From positions 16,179,844-16,243,843 of the forward strand of contig NW_020825294.1 of the NCBI RefSeq assembly GCF_003286085.1: a DNA stretch of 64,000 nt, read 5' to 3'. The stretch comes from Drosophila persimilis. Taxonomy: Eukaryota > Arthropoda > Insecta > Diptera > Drosophilidae. The notes beneath the pieces were generated by a model that did not search any database, was not told the DNA's origin, and was given only the letters and a program-made list of their open reading frames with translations. Shown here one piece after another: positions 1 through 11,364 of the stretch (position 1 is its first letter; the number at the start of each line of letters is the position of its first letter). Both the position numbers and the translations under genes were made by a program.

Positions 1-1
1 A

Positions 2-3000
2 AGCCTAGAACTAGGAGGTCATCATCTCAGGCTGGTGGCATCCTATATGGCCCACGAGGAGGATGATCCTCCGAGCGACCTTGTTCGCAAAATAGCCAGC
101 GACAGCGAAAGGACGGACAAAGACCTACTTATAGGTTGCGATGCCAACGCCCACCACACCCAATGGGGGAGTACGGACACGAATGTAAGGGGTGAGTCAC
201 TGTTCAGCTTCATCCTGAACTCAAATTTATTCATATGCAATCGGGGTAATGACCCCACTTTTATAATTAAAAATCGGCAGGAGGTCATTGACCTCACGCT
301 AGTGTCAAGCAAACTGCTGGACACAATCAAGAGCTGGAGAGTCCTAGGAGACCACTCCTTCTCGGACCACAGGTATATCGAGACGATATTATCCTTCGAT
401 ATTCCCAAACCAACAGACTATATCAACCCCAGAAAAGCCAACTGGGAAAAATATAGCACAACGCTGGAGGAGCTACTCCCTCCTAACGCCCCTACCTGCC
501 CGAACACTGAAGACAACCTAAACCGACTTGTGTACAGGTTTACGGATGCGTGCAACAAAGCCTTCAAGGCAGCATGTCCCTCTACCAGACCAAGGGGAAA
601 AAAGAAACCCCCCTGGTGGTCCAAGCAACTAGACACCCTTCGTAGAACTTGCAGGACTCTATTCAACAGAGCCACAAGAACTAAGGAGGATACTCACTGG
701 GCAGACTATAAAACCAGTCTAGCACTATACAAAAAGGAAACGAGGAAGGCTAAAAGAGCCTCCTGGCAAAAATTTTGCTCCGAAATCGAGGAAACCTCGG
801 AGGCCGCAAGACTCCGGAAAGTTCTCTCAAAAACCACCCCCTCGGTAGGGTACCTCAAAAAGAATGATGGCACGTGGACCAACTCTAGTGAGGAGTCCCT
901 GCACATTTTGTTCGACACGCACTTCCCCGGATGCACATCCACCGAGCCGTCTCACCTCCCAATAGAGGGATCGGTAGAATCGATGGACCATATCCTTACA
1001 AAACGGAACATAAGTTGGGCAGTAAACAGCTTCAACCCGTTTAAATCGCCAGGCCCGGACCAGGTAATCCCGGCCCAGCTTCAGAGGGCCGGGGAGACGG
1101 CCATCAACTGGCTACATAGTATCTTCAGGAAGATACTGGCGGTATGTACAATACCGCAAGCGTGGCTTAAGGCTAGGATAGTTTTCATCCCTAAAGCAGG
1201 CAAAGCCTCACACTCAACCCCAAAAGACTTTAGACCAATCAGTTTATCGTCTTTCCTACTCAAAACCTTTGAGAGACTTATCGGGTTACAATTACGGACC
1301 ACCATAAGTCCCCAGCTGTACTCAAGTGCGCAGCATGCCTACCGGAAAGGAAAATCCACGGAAACGGCACTTCACGAAGTGATCTCGAGTGTAGAAAAAT
1401 CCCTGCATCTCAAAGAATACTCACTAATAGCTTTTCTCGATATCGAGGGAGCCTTCAACAACGTCACACCGGGCGCCATTACAGAAGCCCTGACTGACCT
1501 GGGGGTGGACCGTCACTTGGTGATGCTCATTGATCAATTGCTCATACGCAGGACGGTGACATCATCGATGGGATCGTCCACCCAGTCAAGGTATGTCAAC
1601 AGAGGAACCCCGCAAGGGGGAGTTCTGTCTCCTCTTCTATGGAACATTGCAGTCAATAAGATTCTTTGCGACCTGGAAGAGGGGGGCTGTAAAGTAGTGG
1701 CATACGCGGATGACGTTGCAATTATCTTTGCGGGGAAATACCCCCAAACACTATGCGACCTAATGACCGCAAAGCTTGCTCGATTGTCCCAATGGACAGA
1801 ATCGCGCGGATTGGGACTAAATCCCTCGAAAACGGAACTAGTGTTATTCACAAAAAAATACAAGGTCCCGCCCCTCAACCCACCAACACTAAACGGATAC
1901 AGGCTCTCCTTCAGCGACAGTGCCAGTTACTTAGGGTTGGTAATTGACAAAAAGCTTAGCTGGAACCTGAATGTCAAGGATAGAGTGAGGAAGGCAACGA
2001 CAGCACTCTATACTTGCAAAAAAGCTATCGGCCTAAAGTGGGGCATGAACCCAAGCATAGTCCGATGGATATATCTGGCAATAGTCAGACCTATAATACT
2101 CTACGGAGTTACTGTCTGGTGGCCTGCCCTAGCGAAAAGGACAATAACCAATCAGCTGGGCAAGGTTCAGCGAACAGCCGCCCTCTGCATCAGTGGAGCT
2201 CTTCGAACTACACCAAATGATGCGCTAAACGCCATGTTATGCCTTCAGAGCCGTGACTTTGCAGGAAAGGAGCGGGCAGAAATGGCAGCAATACGTCTTA
2301 GGGACTCTGAACAATGGGTACCCCAGAACATAGGTCACTCATCTATACTAAACAAAAACAACAAGGTCCCAGCAAGAACGGACTATCAAGTTCCAATGGA
2401 GCACACGGAGACTCCATTCAGCATAATCATCTCTCATAGAGACGATTGGCTCGAGGGACCCCCCGGCCCAGACGGGGCCATAAGCATCTTCACGGCTGGC
2501 TCAAAACTGGACGGCAGGGTTGGAGGAGGAATCTACTCTGAACAACTTAACATAAGGCAATCTTTCAGGCTTCCGGATCACTGTAGCGTCTTCCAAGCGG
2601 AAGTTACAGCAATCAGGGAGGCTCTGTACTGCCTTCATACGGTTACCACCACGGCAACCAATCTAAACATCTACAGCGACAGCCAAGCTGCGATCAGATC
2701 ACTTAACGCGATCTCCTCGAACTCGGCTACTGTGGCGAAGTGCCGCAGATCTCTTCACAAGATGGCTCAGCAATTTGCTATCAGCCTTATATGGGTCCCG
2801 GGTCACCGGGATATCGAGGGCAACTGCATAGCGGACGAGCTGGCCAGATCTGGCACTACAACCCCCCTTCTCCAAGATAAGGAGGATATTTGTATGCCTA
2901 TGGCCACCTGCAAGCTCATCATAAAAGAGCAGTACACGCTACTGATAGACAACAAGTGGCAAACAGGGCCACGTTGTCGCACAGCTCGGCAAACATGGCC

Positions 3001-3325
3001 GACCATAGACAAGAAGCGCACCTCAGAGCTCTGCAAACTAGGCAGGGAAAGGTGCAGCGCAGTCATACGTTCCCTCACAGGACACTGGCTAGTAGGCACC
3101 CACGCAAACAGGCTGGGTGCCCCATACAATGATTTCTGCCGCAGCTGCAGAGACGAGGACGAGGAGGAAACAGTGGAACACCTGTTCTGTTCCTGTCCAG
3201 CTCTCAGCAGAAGGAGGCTGCATTACTTGGGCTCTGCCTTTCTGAACGACATCTCGGAGATGTCCACGTTATGTCCCAGAAAGATCGTCAACTTTATAAG
3301 GGCATCTGGATGGGACAACTGTTGA
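2..3325 (+). CDS. ORF2 polyprotein of non-LTR retrotransposon (endonuclease-RT-RNase H), 5' partial
   Basis: This protein nicks the target and reverse-transcribes its own RNA there. The frame is open from base 2, so the start lies upstream; the GTG at 35 and ATG at 47 are internal. Counting from base 35, residues 1-115 are the C-terminal half of an APE-type endonuclease, with GCDANAHH, a DLTL strand and SDH. The reverse transcriptase follows: FRPISL near residue 399, the RGTPQGGVLSPLLW block, and catalytic YADD at 557-560. RNase H spans about 818-945, with FTAGSK, a QAEVTAI helix, YSDSQAA and VPGHRDIEGN. A Cys/His-rich tail (CRSC...HLFCSC) lies near the C-terminus. No internal stop or frameshift is present in about 3.3 kb, so this copy is young or recently active. 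The stop is TGA at 3323-3325. Confidence 0.9.
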   Translation, partial: SLELGGHHLRLVASYMAHEEDDPPSDLVRKIASDSERTDKDLLIGCDANAHHTQWGSTDTNVRGESLFSFILNSNLFICNRGNDPTFIIKNRQEVIDLTLVSSKLLDTIKSWRVLGDHSFSDHRYIETILSFDIPKPTDYINPRKANWEKYSTTLEELLPPNAPTCPNTEDNLNRLVYRFTDACNKAFKAACPSTRPRGKKKPPWWSKQLDTLRRTCRTLFNRATRTKEDTHWADYKTSLALYKKETRKAKRASWQKFCSEIEETSEAARLRKVLSKTTPSVGYLKKNDGTWTNSSEESLHILFDTHFPGCTSTEPSHLPIEGSVESMDHILTKRNISWAVNSFNPFKSPGPDQVIPAQLQRAGETAINWLHSIFRKILAVCTIPQAWLKARIVFIPKAGKASHSTPKDFRPISLSSFLLKTFERLIGLQLRTTISPQLYSSAQHAYRKGKSTETALHEVISSVEKSLHLKEYSLIAFLDIEGAFNNVTPGAITEALTDLGVDRHLVMLIDQLLIRRTVTSSMGSSTQSRYVNRGTPQGGVLSPLLWNIAVNKILCDLEEGGCKVVAYADDVAIIFAGKYPQTLCDLMTAKLARLSQWTESRGLGLNPSKTELVLFTKKYKVPPLNPPTLNGYRLSFSDSASYLGLVIDKKLSWNLNVKDRVRKATTALYTCKKAIGLKWGMNPSIVRWIYLAIVRPIILYGVTVWWPALAKRTITNQLGKVQRTAALCISGALRTTPNDALNAMLCLQSRDFAGKERAEMAAIRLRDSEQWVPQNIGHSSILNKNNKVPARTDYQVPMEHTETPFSIIISHRDDWLEGPPGPDGAISIFTAGSKLDGRVGGGIYSEQLNIRQSFRLPDHCSVFQAEVTAIREALYCLHTVTTTATNLNIYSDSQAAIRSLNAISSNSATVAKCRRSLHKMAQQFAISLIWVPGHRDIEGNCIADELARSGTTTPLLQDKEDICMPMATCKLIIKEQYTLLIDNKWQTGPRCRTARQTWPTIDKKRTSELCKLGRERCSAVIRSLTGHWLVGTHANRLGAPYNDFCRSCRDEDEEETVEHLFCSCPALSRRRLHYLGSAFLNDISEMSTLCPRKIVNFIRASGWDNC

Positions 3326-3430
3326 CATGAAGTCTCATCTGCAGGGAGGGAATGATCCCAAACGGTATCACAACGGGCCGAAACCGGCCTATGTGTGCTG
3401 GGCTCCGAGCGAGCTTGGCGGCCGTCTCTA
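3326..3430 (+). other. 3' UTR of the non-LTR element
   Basis: Non-coding stretch between the ORF2 stop and the CCTAA tail. It is GC-richer than the adjacent satellite and contains a GGGCCGAAACCGGCC near-palindrome at about 3375. In LINEs this region carries the reverse-transcriptase recognition signal; that role is inferred from position. Confidence 0.6.
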
Positions 3431-3450
3431 CCTAACCTAACCTAACCTAC
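3431..3450 (+). repeat. (CCTAA)n terminal tail of the non-LTR element
   Basis: Three perfect CCTAA units followed by a degenerate CCTAC. Elements of the I and LOA groups often end in short tandem repeats instead of poly(A), so this is read as the element's 3' terminus. The motif also equals the complement of the TTAGG insect telomere repeat, but only three units are present. Confidence 0.65.
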
Positions 3451-3526
3451 GTCTCTCACTCATACATACGTCTACATACTCATATGTCTGTCAATACATG
3501 CGTGCATTGCTAGAGATGGTCATTCT
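3451..3526. other. Unique spacer between LINE tail and satellite array
   Basis: About 76 bp that match neither the retrotransposon nor the 21-bp satellite. It is rich in short CATAC/CATACGTCTAC words. No gene or RNA is seen. It marks the only edge of the satellite array inside this window. Confidence 0.6.
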
Positions 3527-6500
3527 TCAACAAAACTCATCTACGGCTGCGGGAAATCTATAGACCCTGCCAGACCAATTATCTCTGCTGACGAAATACG
3601 TCTCTCCGCTGGCGGAAAACTTATTTCCGGTGCCGGGAAATCTATATCCCCTGCCAGACAACTTATCTCTGCTAACGAAATACGTCCTTACGCTGGCAGA
3701 AAACTTATCTCCGGCGGCGAGGAATTTATATCTGCTGACAAAATACATTTCTTCGCTGGCGGAAAACTTTTCTGCGGTGGCAGAAATTTATATCCGCTGG
3801 AGGAAAACTTTTCTCCGATAACAGACATCTCATCTTCGCTGCCAGACAACTTATCTCTGCTGACGAACTACGATTCTCCGCCGGCAGAAAACTTATCTCC
3901 GCTGGCAGAACATTTACCTCCGTCGGCGGGAAATTTATATCCCCTGCCGGACATCTTATCTCGGCTGACAAAATACATCTCTCCGCTGGAGGAAAACTTA
4001 TTTCCGGTGGCGGGAAATCTATATCCCCTGCCGGACAATTTATCTCCGCTGACGAACTACGATTCTCCACTGGCAGAAATCGTATCTCCGGCGGCGGGAA
4101 ATTTACATCCCCTGACGGACAATTTATCCCCGCTGACGAATTACGTTTCTCCGCCGGCAGAAAACTGATCTCCGCTGGCATAGCATTTACCTCCGGCGGC
4201 GGGAAATCTATATCCCTTGACGGACATCTTATCACGGCTGACAAAATACATCTCTCCGCTGGCGGAAAACTTATCTGCGGTGGCGGGAAATCTATATCCT
4301 CTGCCGGACAACTTATCTCTGCTGACGAAATACGTCTCTCCGCTTGCAGCAAACTTATCTCTGATGACGAAAGACGTCTCTCCGCTTGTAGAAAACTAAT
4401 CTCCGGCGGCGAGAAATTGATATCCCCGGCCTGACAACTTATCTCTGCTAACGAAATACGTCTCTCCGCCGGCGGAAAACTTATTTCCGGTGGCGGGAAA
4501 TATATATCCCCTGCCGGATAACTTATCTCTGCTGAAGAAATACGTCTCTACGCTGGCAGAAAACTTATCTCCGGCGCCGGGAAATCTATATCCGCTGGCG
4601 GACAACTTATCTCCGCTGGCAGACAATTTATCTCCGTTGACGAACTACGATTCTCCACTGGCAGAAATCGTATCTCCGACGGCGGGAAATTTAAATCCCC
4701 TGACGGACAATTTATCCCCGCTGACAAATTACGTTTCTCCGCCGGCAGAAAACTGATCTCCGCTGGCAGAACATTTACTTCCGGTGGCGGAAAATCTATA
4801 TCCCCTGCCGGACAACTTATCTCTGCTGACCAAATTCGTCTCTCCGCTGGCAGAAAACTTATCTCCGGCGGCGGGAAATCTATATCCCCTGCCGGACAAC
4901 TTATCTCTGCTGACAAAATACGTCTCTACGCTGGCAGAAAACTTATCTCCGGTGGCGGGAAATATATATCCCATGCCGGACCACTTATCTCCGCAGACGA
5001 ACTACGTTCCTCCGCTTGCAGAAAACTTATCTCTGCTGACGAAATACATCTCTCCGCTGTCGGAAAACTTATTTCCGGTGGCGGGAAATTTATATCCCCT
5101 GCCGGATATCTTATCTCGGCTGACAAAATACATCTCTCCGCTGGCGGAAAACTTATCTGCGGTGGCGGTAAAATTATAACTGCTGGCGGAAAACTTTTCT
5201 CCGCAGACAGACATCTTATATCCGCTGGCGGACATTTTATTTCCGCTGACGAGATACGTTTCTCCGCCGGCAGAAAACTAATCTCCGCTGGCAGAACATT
5301 TACCTCCGGTGGCGGGAAATTTATATTCCCTGACGGACAGCTTATCTCTGCTAACGAAATACGTCTCTACGCTGGCAGAAAACTTTTCTCCGGCGGCGGG
5401 AAATCTATATCACCTGCCAGACAACTTATCTCTGCTTACGAAACACGTCTCTCCGTTGGAGGAAAACTTGTTTCCGGTGCTGGGAAATCTATATCCGCTG
5501 GCGGACAACTTATCTCCGCTGGCAGACAATTTATCTCCGCTGACGAACTACGATTCTCCACTGGCAGAAATCTTATCTCCGACGGCGGGAAATTTACATC
5601 TCCTGTCGGATAATTTATCCCCGCTGACGAATTACGTTTCTCCGCCGGCAGAAAACTAATCTCCGCTGGCAGAACATTTACCTCCGGCGGCGGGAAATCT
5701 ATATCCCCTGCCGGACATCTTATCTCTGCTAACAAAATACGTCTCTCCGCTGGCGGAAAACTTATTTCCGGTGGCGGGAAATCTATATCCCCTACCGGAC
5801 AACTTATCTCTGCTGACGAAATACGTTTCTCCGCTTGCAGAAAACTTATCTCTGCTGACGAAATACGTCTCTCCGCTGGCGGAAAACTAATTTCCGATGG
5901 CGGGAAATATATATCCTCTGCCGGACAGCTTATCTCTGCTAACGAAATACTTCTCTACGCTGGCAGAAAACTTATCTCCGGCGGCGGGAAATCTATATCA
6001 CCTGCCAGACAACTTATCTCTGCTTACGAAACACGTCTCTCCGTTGGAGGAAAACTTGTTTCGGGTGCTGGGAAATCTATATCTGCTGGCGGACAACTTA
6101 TCTCCGCTGGCAGACAATTTATCTCCGCTGCCGAACTACGATTCTCCAATGGCAGAAATCTTATCTCCGACGGCGGGAAATTTACATCCCCTGACGGATA
6201 ATTTATCCCCGCTGACGAATTACGTTTCTCCGCCGGCAGAAAACTAATCTCCGCTGGCAGAACATTTACCTCCGGCGGCGGGAAATCTATATCCCCTGCC
6301 GAACATCTTATCTCTGCTAACAAAATACGTCTCTCCGCTGGCGGAAAACTTATTTCCGGTGGCGGGAAATCTATATCCCCTACCGGACAACTTATCTCTG
6401 CTGACGAAATACGTCTCTCCGCTTGCAGAAAACTTATCTCTGCTGACGAAATACATCTCACCGCTGGCGGAAAACTTATTTCCGGTGGCGGGAAATCTAT

Positions 6501-9500
6501 ATCCCCTACCGGACAACTTATCTCTGCTGACGAAATACGTCTCTCCGCTTGCAGAAAACTTATCTCTGCTAACGAAATACGTCTCTCCACTGGCGGAAAA
6601 CTTACATCCGGTGTCGGGAAATCTATATCCCCTGCCGGACAACTTATCTCCGCAGACGAAATACGTCTCTACGCTGCCAGAACATTTACTTCCGGCGGCG
6701 GGAAATTTATATCCCCTGCCGGACAGCTTATCTCTGCTAACGAAATACGTCTCTCCGCTGGCGGAAAACTTACTTCCGGTGGCGGGAAATCTATATCCCC
6801 TGCCGGACAACTTATCTCTGCAGACAAAATACGTCTCTACGCTGGCAGAAAACTTATCTCCGGCGGCGGGAAATCTATATCCCCTGCCAGACAACTTATC
6901 TCTGCTTACGAAACACGTCTCTCCGTTGGAGGAAAACTTATTTCCGGTACTGGGAAATCTATATCCGCTGGCGGACAACTTATCTCCGCTGGCAGACAAT
7001 GTATCTCCGCTGACGAACTACGAATCTCCACGGGCAGAAATCTTATCTCCGACGGTGGGAAATTTACATCCCCTGACGGACAATATATCCCCGCTGACGA
7101 ATTACGTTTCTCCGCCGGCAGAAAACTAATCTCCGCTGGCAGAACATTTACCTCCGGGGGCGGGAAATTTATATCCCCTGCTGGAAATCTTATCTCGGCT
7201 GACAAAATACATCTCTCCGCTGGCAGAAAACTTACTTCCGGTGGCGGGAAATCTATATCCCCTGCCAGACAACTTATCTCTGCTGACAAAATACGTATCT
7301 ACGCTGGCAGAAAACTTATCTCCGGCGGTGGGAAATTTATATCCCCTGCCGGACAGCTTATCTCTGCTAACGAAATACGTCTCTCCACTGGCGGAAAACT
7401 TACTTCCGGTGTCGGGAAAGCTATATCCCCTGCCGGACAACTTATCTCCGCAGACGAACTACGTTCCTCCGCCGGCAGAAAACTTATCTCTGGTGGCAGA
7501 ACATTTACCTCCGGCGGCGGGAAATTTATATCCCCTGCCGGACAGCTTATCTCTGCTAACGAAATACGTCTCTCCGCTGGCGGAAAACTTATTTCTCGTG
7601 GCGGGAAATATATATCCCCTGCCGGACAAATTATCTCTGCTGACGAAATAAGTCTCTCCGCTTGCAGAAAACTTATCTCTGCTGACGAAATAAGTCTCTC
7701 CGCTTGCAGAAAACTTATCTTCGGCGGCGAGAACATTATATCCCCGGCCTGACAACTTATCTCTGCTAACGAAATACGTCTCTCCGCCTGCGGAAAACTT
7801 ATTTAAGGTGGCGGGAAATCTATATCCCCTGCCGGACATCTTATCTCTGCTAACAAAATACGTCTCTCCGCTGGCGGAAAACTTATCTCCGGTGGCGGGA
7901 AATATATATCCCCTGCCGGACAACTTATCTCTGCTGACGAAATACGTCTCTACGCTGGCAGAAAACTTATCTCCGGCGGTGGGAAATTTATATCCCATGC
8001 CGGACAGCTTATCTCTGCTAACGAAATACGTCTCTCCACTGGCGGAAAACTTATTTCCGGTGCCGGGAAATCTATATCCGCTGGCGGACAACTTATCTCC
8101 GCTGGCAGACAATGTATCTCCGCTGACGAACTGCGATTCTCCACGGGCAGAAATCTTATCTCCGACGGCGGGAAATTTACATCCCCTGACGGACAATATA
8201 TCCCCGCTGACGAATTACGTTTCTCCGCCGGCAGAAAACTAATCTCCGCTTGCAGAGCATTTACCTCCGGAGGCGGGAAATTTATATTCCCTGCCGGAAA
8301 TCTTATCTCGGCTGACAAAATACATCTCTCCGCTCGCAGAAAACTTACTTCCGGTGGCGGGAAATCTATATCCCCTGCCAGAAAACTTATCTCTGCTGAC
8401 AAAATACGTCTCTACGCTGGCAGAAAACTTATCTCCGGCGGTGGGAAATTTATATCCCCTGCCGGACAGATTATCTCTGCTAACGAAATACGTCTCTCCA
8501 CTGGCGGAAAACTTATCTCCGACGGCGGGAAATTTACATCCCCTTACGGATAATTTATCCCCGCTGACGAATTACGTTTCTCCGCCGGCAGAAAACTAAT
8601 CTCCGCTGGCAGAACATTTACCTCCGGGGGCGGGAAATTTATATCCCCTGCCGAAAATCTTATCTCGGCTGACAAAATATATCTCTCCGCTGGCAGAAAA
8701 CTTATCTCCGGCGGTGGCAAATTTATATCCCCTGCCGGACAGCTTATCTCTGCTAACGAAATACGTCTCTCCACTGGCGGAAAACTTATTTCTCGTGGCG
8801 GGAAATATATATCCCCTGTCGGACAACTTATCTCTGCAGACGAAATACGTCTCTACGCTGGCAGAAAACTTATCTCCGGCGGCAGGAAATCTATATCCCC
8901 TGACGGATAATTTATCCCCGCTGACGAATTACGTTTCTCCGCCGGCAGAAAACTAATTTCCGCTGGAAGAACATTTACCTCCGGCGGCGAGAACATTATA
9001 TCCCCGGCCTGACAACTTATCTCTGCTAACGAAATACGTCTCTCCGCCTGCGGAAGACTTATTTAAGGTGGCGGGAAATATATATCCCCTGTCGGACAAC
9101 TTATCTCTGCAGACGAAATACGTCTCTACGCTGGCAGAAAACTTATCTCCGGCGGCGGGAAATCAATATCCCCTGCCAGACAACTTATCTCTGCTTACGA
9201 AATACGTCTCTCCGCTGGCGGAAAACTTATTTCCGGTGCCGGGAAATCTATATCCGCTGGCGGACAACTTATCTCCGCTGGCAGACAATTTATTTCCGCT
9301 GACGAACTACGATTCTCCACGGGCAGAAATCTTATCTCCGACGGCGGGAAATTTACATCCCCTGACGGACAATATATCCCCGCTGACGAATTACGTTTCT
9401 CCGCCGGCAGAAAACTAATCTCCGCTGGCAGAACATTTACCTCCGGGGGCGGGAAATTTATATCCCCTGCCGGAAATCTTATCTCGGCTGACAAAATACA

Positions 9501-10480
9501 TCTCTCCGCTGGCAGAAAACTTAGTTCGGGTGGCGGGAAATCTATATCCCCTGCCGGACAACTTATCTCTGCTGACAAAATACGTCTCTACGCTGGCAGA
9601 AAACTTATCTCCGGCGGCGGGAAATTTATATCCCCTGCCGGACAGCTTATCTCTGCTAACGAAATACGTCTCTCCGCTGGCGGAAAACTTATTTCTCGTG
9701 GCGGGAAATATATATCCCCTGCCGGACAACTTATCTCTGCTGACGAAATAAGTCTCTCCGCTTGCAGAAAACTTATCTCTGCTGACGAAATAAGTCTCTC
9801 CGCTTGCAGAAAACTTATCTTCGGCGGCGAGAACATTATATCCCCGGCCTCACAACTTATCTCTGCTAACGAAATACGTCTCTCCGCCTGCGGAAAACTT
9901 ATTTAAGGTGGCGGGAAATATATATCCCCTGCCGGAAAACTTATCTCTGCAGACGAAATACGTCTCTCCACTGGCGGAAAACTTATCTCCGACGGCGGGA
10001 AATTTACATCCCCTGACGGATAATTTATCCCCGCTGACGAATTACGTTTCTCCGCCGGCAGAAAACTAATCTCCGCTGGTAGAACATTTACCTCCGGCGG
10101 CGGGTAATCTATATCCCCTGTCGGACATCTTATCTCTGCTAACAAAATACGTCTCTCCGCTGGCGGAAAACTTATCTCCGGTGGCGGGAAATATATATCC
10201 CCTGCCGGACAACTTATCTCTGCTGGCAGACAATTTATCTCCGCTGGCAGACAATTTATTTCCGATGACGAACTACGATTCTCCACGGGCAGAAATCTTA
10301 TCTCCGACGGCGGGAAATTTACATCCCCTGACGGACAATATATCCCCGCTGACGAATTACGTTTCTCCGCCGGCAGAAAACTAATCTCCGCTGGCAGAAC
10401 ATTTACCTCCGGGGGCGGGAAATTTATATCCCCTGCCGGAAATCTTATCTCGGCTGACAAAATACATCTCTCCGCTGGCA

Positions 10481-10984
10481 GAAAACTTACTTCCGGTGGC
10501 GGGAAATCTATATCCCCTGCCGGACAACTTATCTCTGCTGACAAAATACGTCTCTACGCTGGCAGAAAACTTATCTCCGGCGGTGGGAAATTTATATCCC
10601 ATGCCGGACAGCTTATCTCTGCTAACGAAATACGTCTCTCCATTGGCGGAAAACTTACTTCCGGTGGCGGGAAATCTATATCCCCTGCCGGACAACTTAT
10701 CTCTGCTGTCAAAATACGTTTCTACGCTGGCAGAAAACTTATCTCCGGCGGTGGGAAATTTATATCCCATGCCGGACAGCTTATCTCTGCTAACGAAATA
10801 CGTCTCTCCACTGGCGGAAAACTTACTTCCGTTGGCGGGAAATCTATATCCCCTGCCGGACAACTTATCTCTGCTGTCAAAATACGTCTCTACGCTGGCA
10901 GAAAACTTATCTCCGGCGGTGGGAAATTTATATCCCATGCCGGACAGCTTATCTCTGCTAACGAAATACGTCTCTCCACTGGCG
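10481..10984 (+). repeat. Three tandem copies of a 168-bp dimer (2 x 84)
   Basis: The word GAAAACTTACTTCC recurs at 10481, 10649 and 10817, exactly 168 bp apart. The intervening sequence is nearly identical, including the uncommon variants TTATATCCCATGCC and GCTGTCAAAATACG. This is a local higher-order repeat of two 84-bp units, ending at the variant monomer that starts near 10985. Confidence 0.9.
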
Positions 10985-11155
10985 GAAAACTTTTCTCCGA
11001 TAACAGACATCTTATCTTCGCTGCCGGACAACTTATCTCTGCTGACGAACTACGTTTCTCCGCAGGCAGAAAACTTATCTCCGCTGGCAGAACATTGACC
11101 TCCGTCGGCGGGAAATTTATATCCCCTGGCGGACATCTTATCTCGGCTGACAAAA

Positions 11156-11159
11156 TACA
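11156..11159. repeat. Target-site duplication TACA, left copy
   Basis: TACA lies immediately outside the left LTR and matches the TACA outside the right LTR at 20124. Joining the flanks restores a normal D-type satellite monomer (GACAAAA-TACA-TCTCTCC), so this is the 4-bp duplication made at integration. Four-bp duplications are typical of Ty3/gypsy integrases. Confidence 0.93.
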
Positions 11160-11354
11160 AATTTTAGTTTTATTTCTTTCAATTTTTATTTTATTTATTC
11201 GGATTGAGATACAAGTAAGTTCCCAGCACTCCCGACGCTCACTGCTCGTTCTGCAACATTGTTGCGTACCCAAAACTCCGGTGTCGCTGGGCAACATCCC
11301 CTGTATAACGGCTGATCTTGTTTTTATATATTTTTTCGATCGATTGTGTTAACT
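11160..11354 (-). repeat. 3' LTR (195 bp, with internal deletion)
   Basis: Aligned with 19880-20123 it shares both ends and most of the body, including the segment around TTCTGCAACATTGTTGCG. It lacks 55 bp present in the other LTR at 19933-19987; the deletion is bounded by a 2-bp TA repeat. It carries a CGATCGATTGTG stretch near its right end where the other copy has only T's. AATAAA polyadenylation motifs on the - strand lie near its left end. Confidence 0.9.
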
Positions 11355-11364
11355 CCTCCTTCAC
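11355..11364 (-). promoter_or_regulatory. Polypurine tract
   Basis: Read on the - strand this is GTGAAGGAGG, directly abutting the AGTTAAC start of the 3' LTR. Position and purine content fit the plus-strand DNA primer of LTR retroelements. Confidence 0.75.

Larger units (their letters stand above)
1..3450 (+). mobile_element. Non-LTR retrotransposon, I/LOA-like group, 5' truncated by window edge
   Basis: The segment holds the 3' portion of a LINE-type element: an open ORF2 that enters from the left edge, about 105 bp of 3' UTR, and a tail of short tandem CCTAA repeats in place of poly(A). An endonuclease, a reverse transcriptase and then an RNase H domain point to the I/LOA group, since R1- and Jockey-type elements usually lack RNase H. 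ORF1 and the 5' end lie outside the window. No target-site duplication can be assessed. Group assignment is from domain order and motif recognition, not from a tree. Confidence 0.85.
3527..11159 (+). repeat. 21/84-bp satellite array, left block
   Basis: Head-to-tail tandem repeat in one orientation. The basic unit is 21 bp. Four diverged monomers alternate: A (core GGAAAACTTATCTCCG), B (core GGGAAATTTATATCCCC), C (core GGACAACTTATCTCTG) and D (core GACGAAATACGTCTCTCC), giving an 84-bp unit. The first recognisable monomers (3527-3570) are the most degenerate. Diagnostic words recur at exact multiples of 84: GAGAACATTATATCCCCGG occurs near 7731, 8991 and 9831, spaced 1260 and 840 bp. The block stops where the LTR element is inserted, within a D monomer. 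Long open frames on both strands follow from the 3n period and absence of stops, so I call no genes here. Confidence 0.97.

Noticed and set aside
3431..3450. Telomeric TTAGG repeat tract
   Set aside because: Only three perfect units, positioned exactly at the end of a LINE 3' UTR. A retroelement tail explains it better.
3527..11159. Foldback-element terminal inverted repeat
   Set aside because: Foldback elements have internally repetitive inverted ends, but all monomers in the window share one orientation and no inverted partner exists.
11095..11352. + strand frame across satellite end and left LTR
   Set aside because: It is a chance fusion of satellite and LTR sequence across the insertion point.
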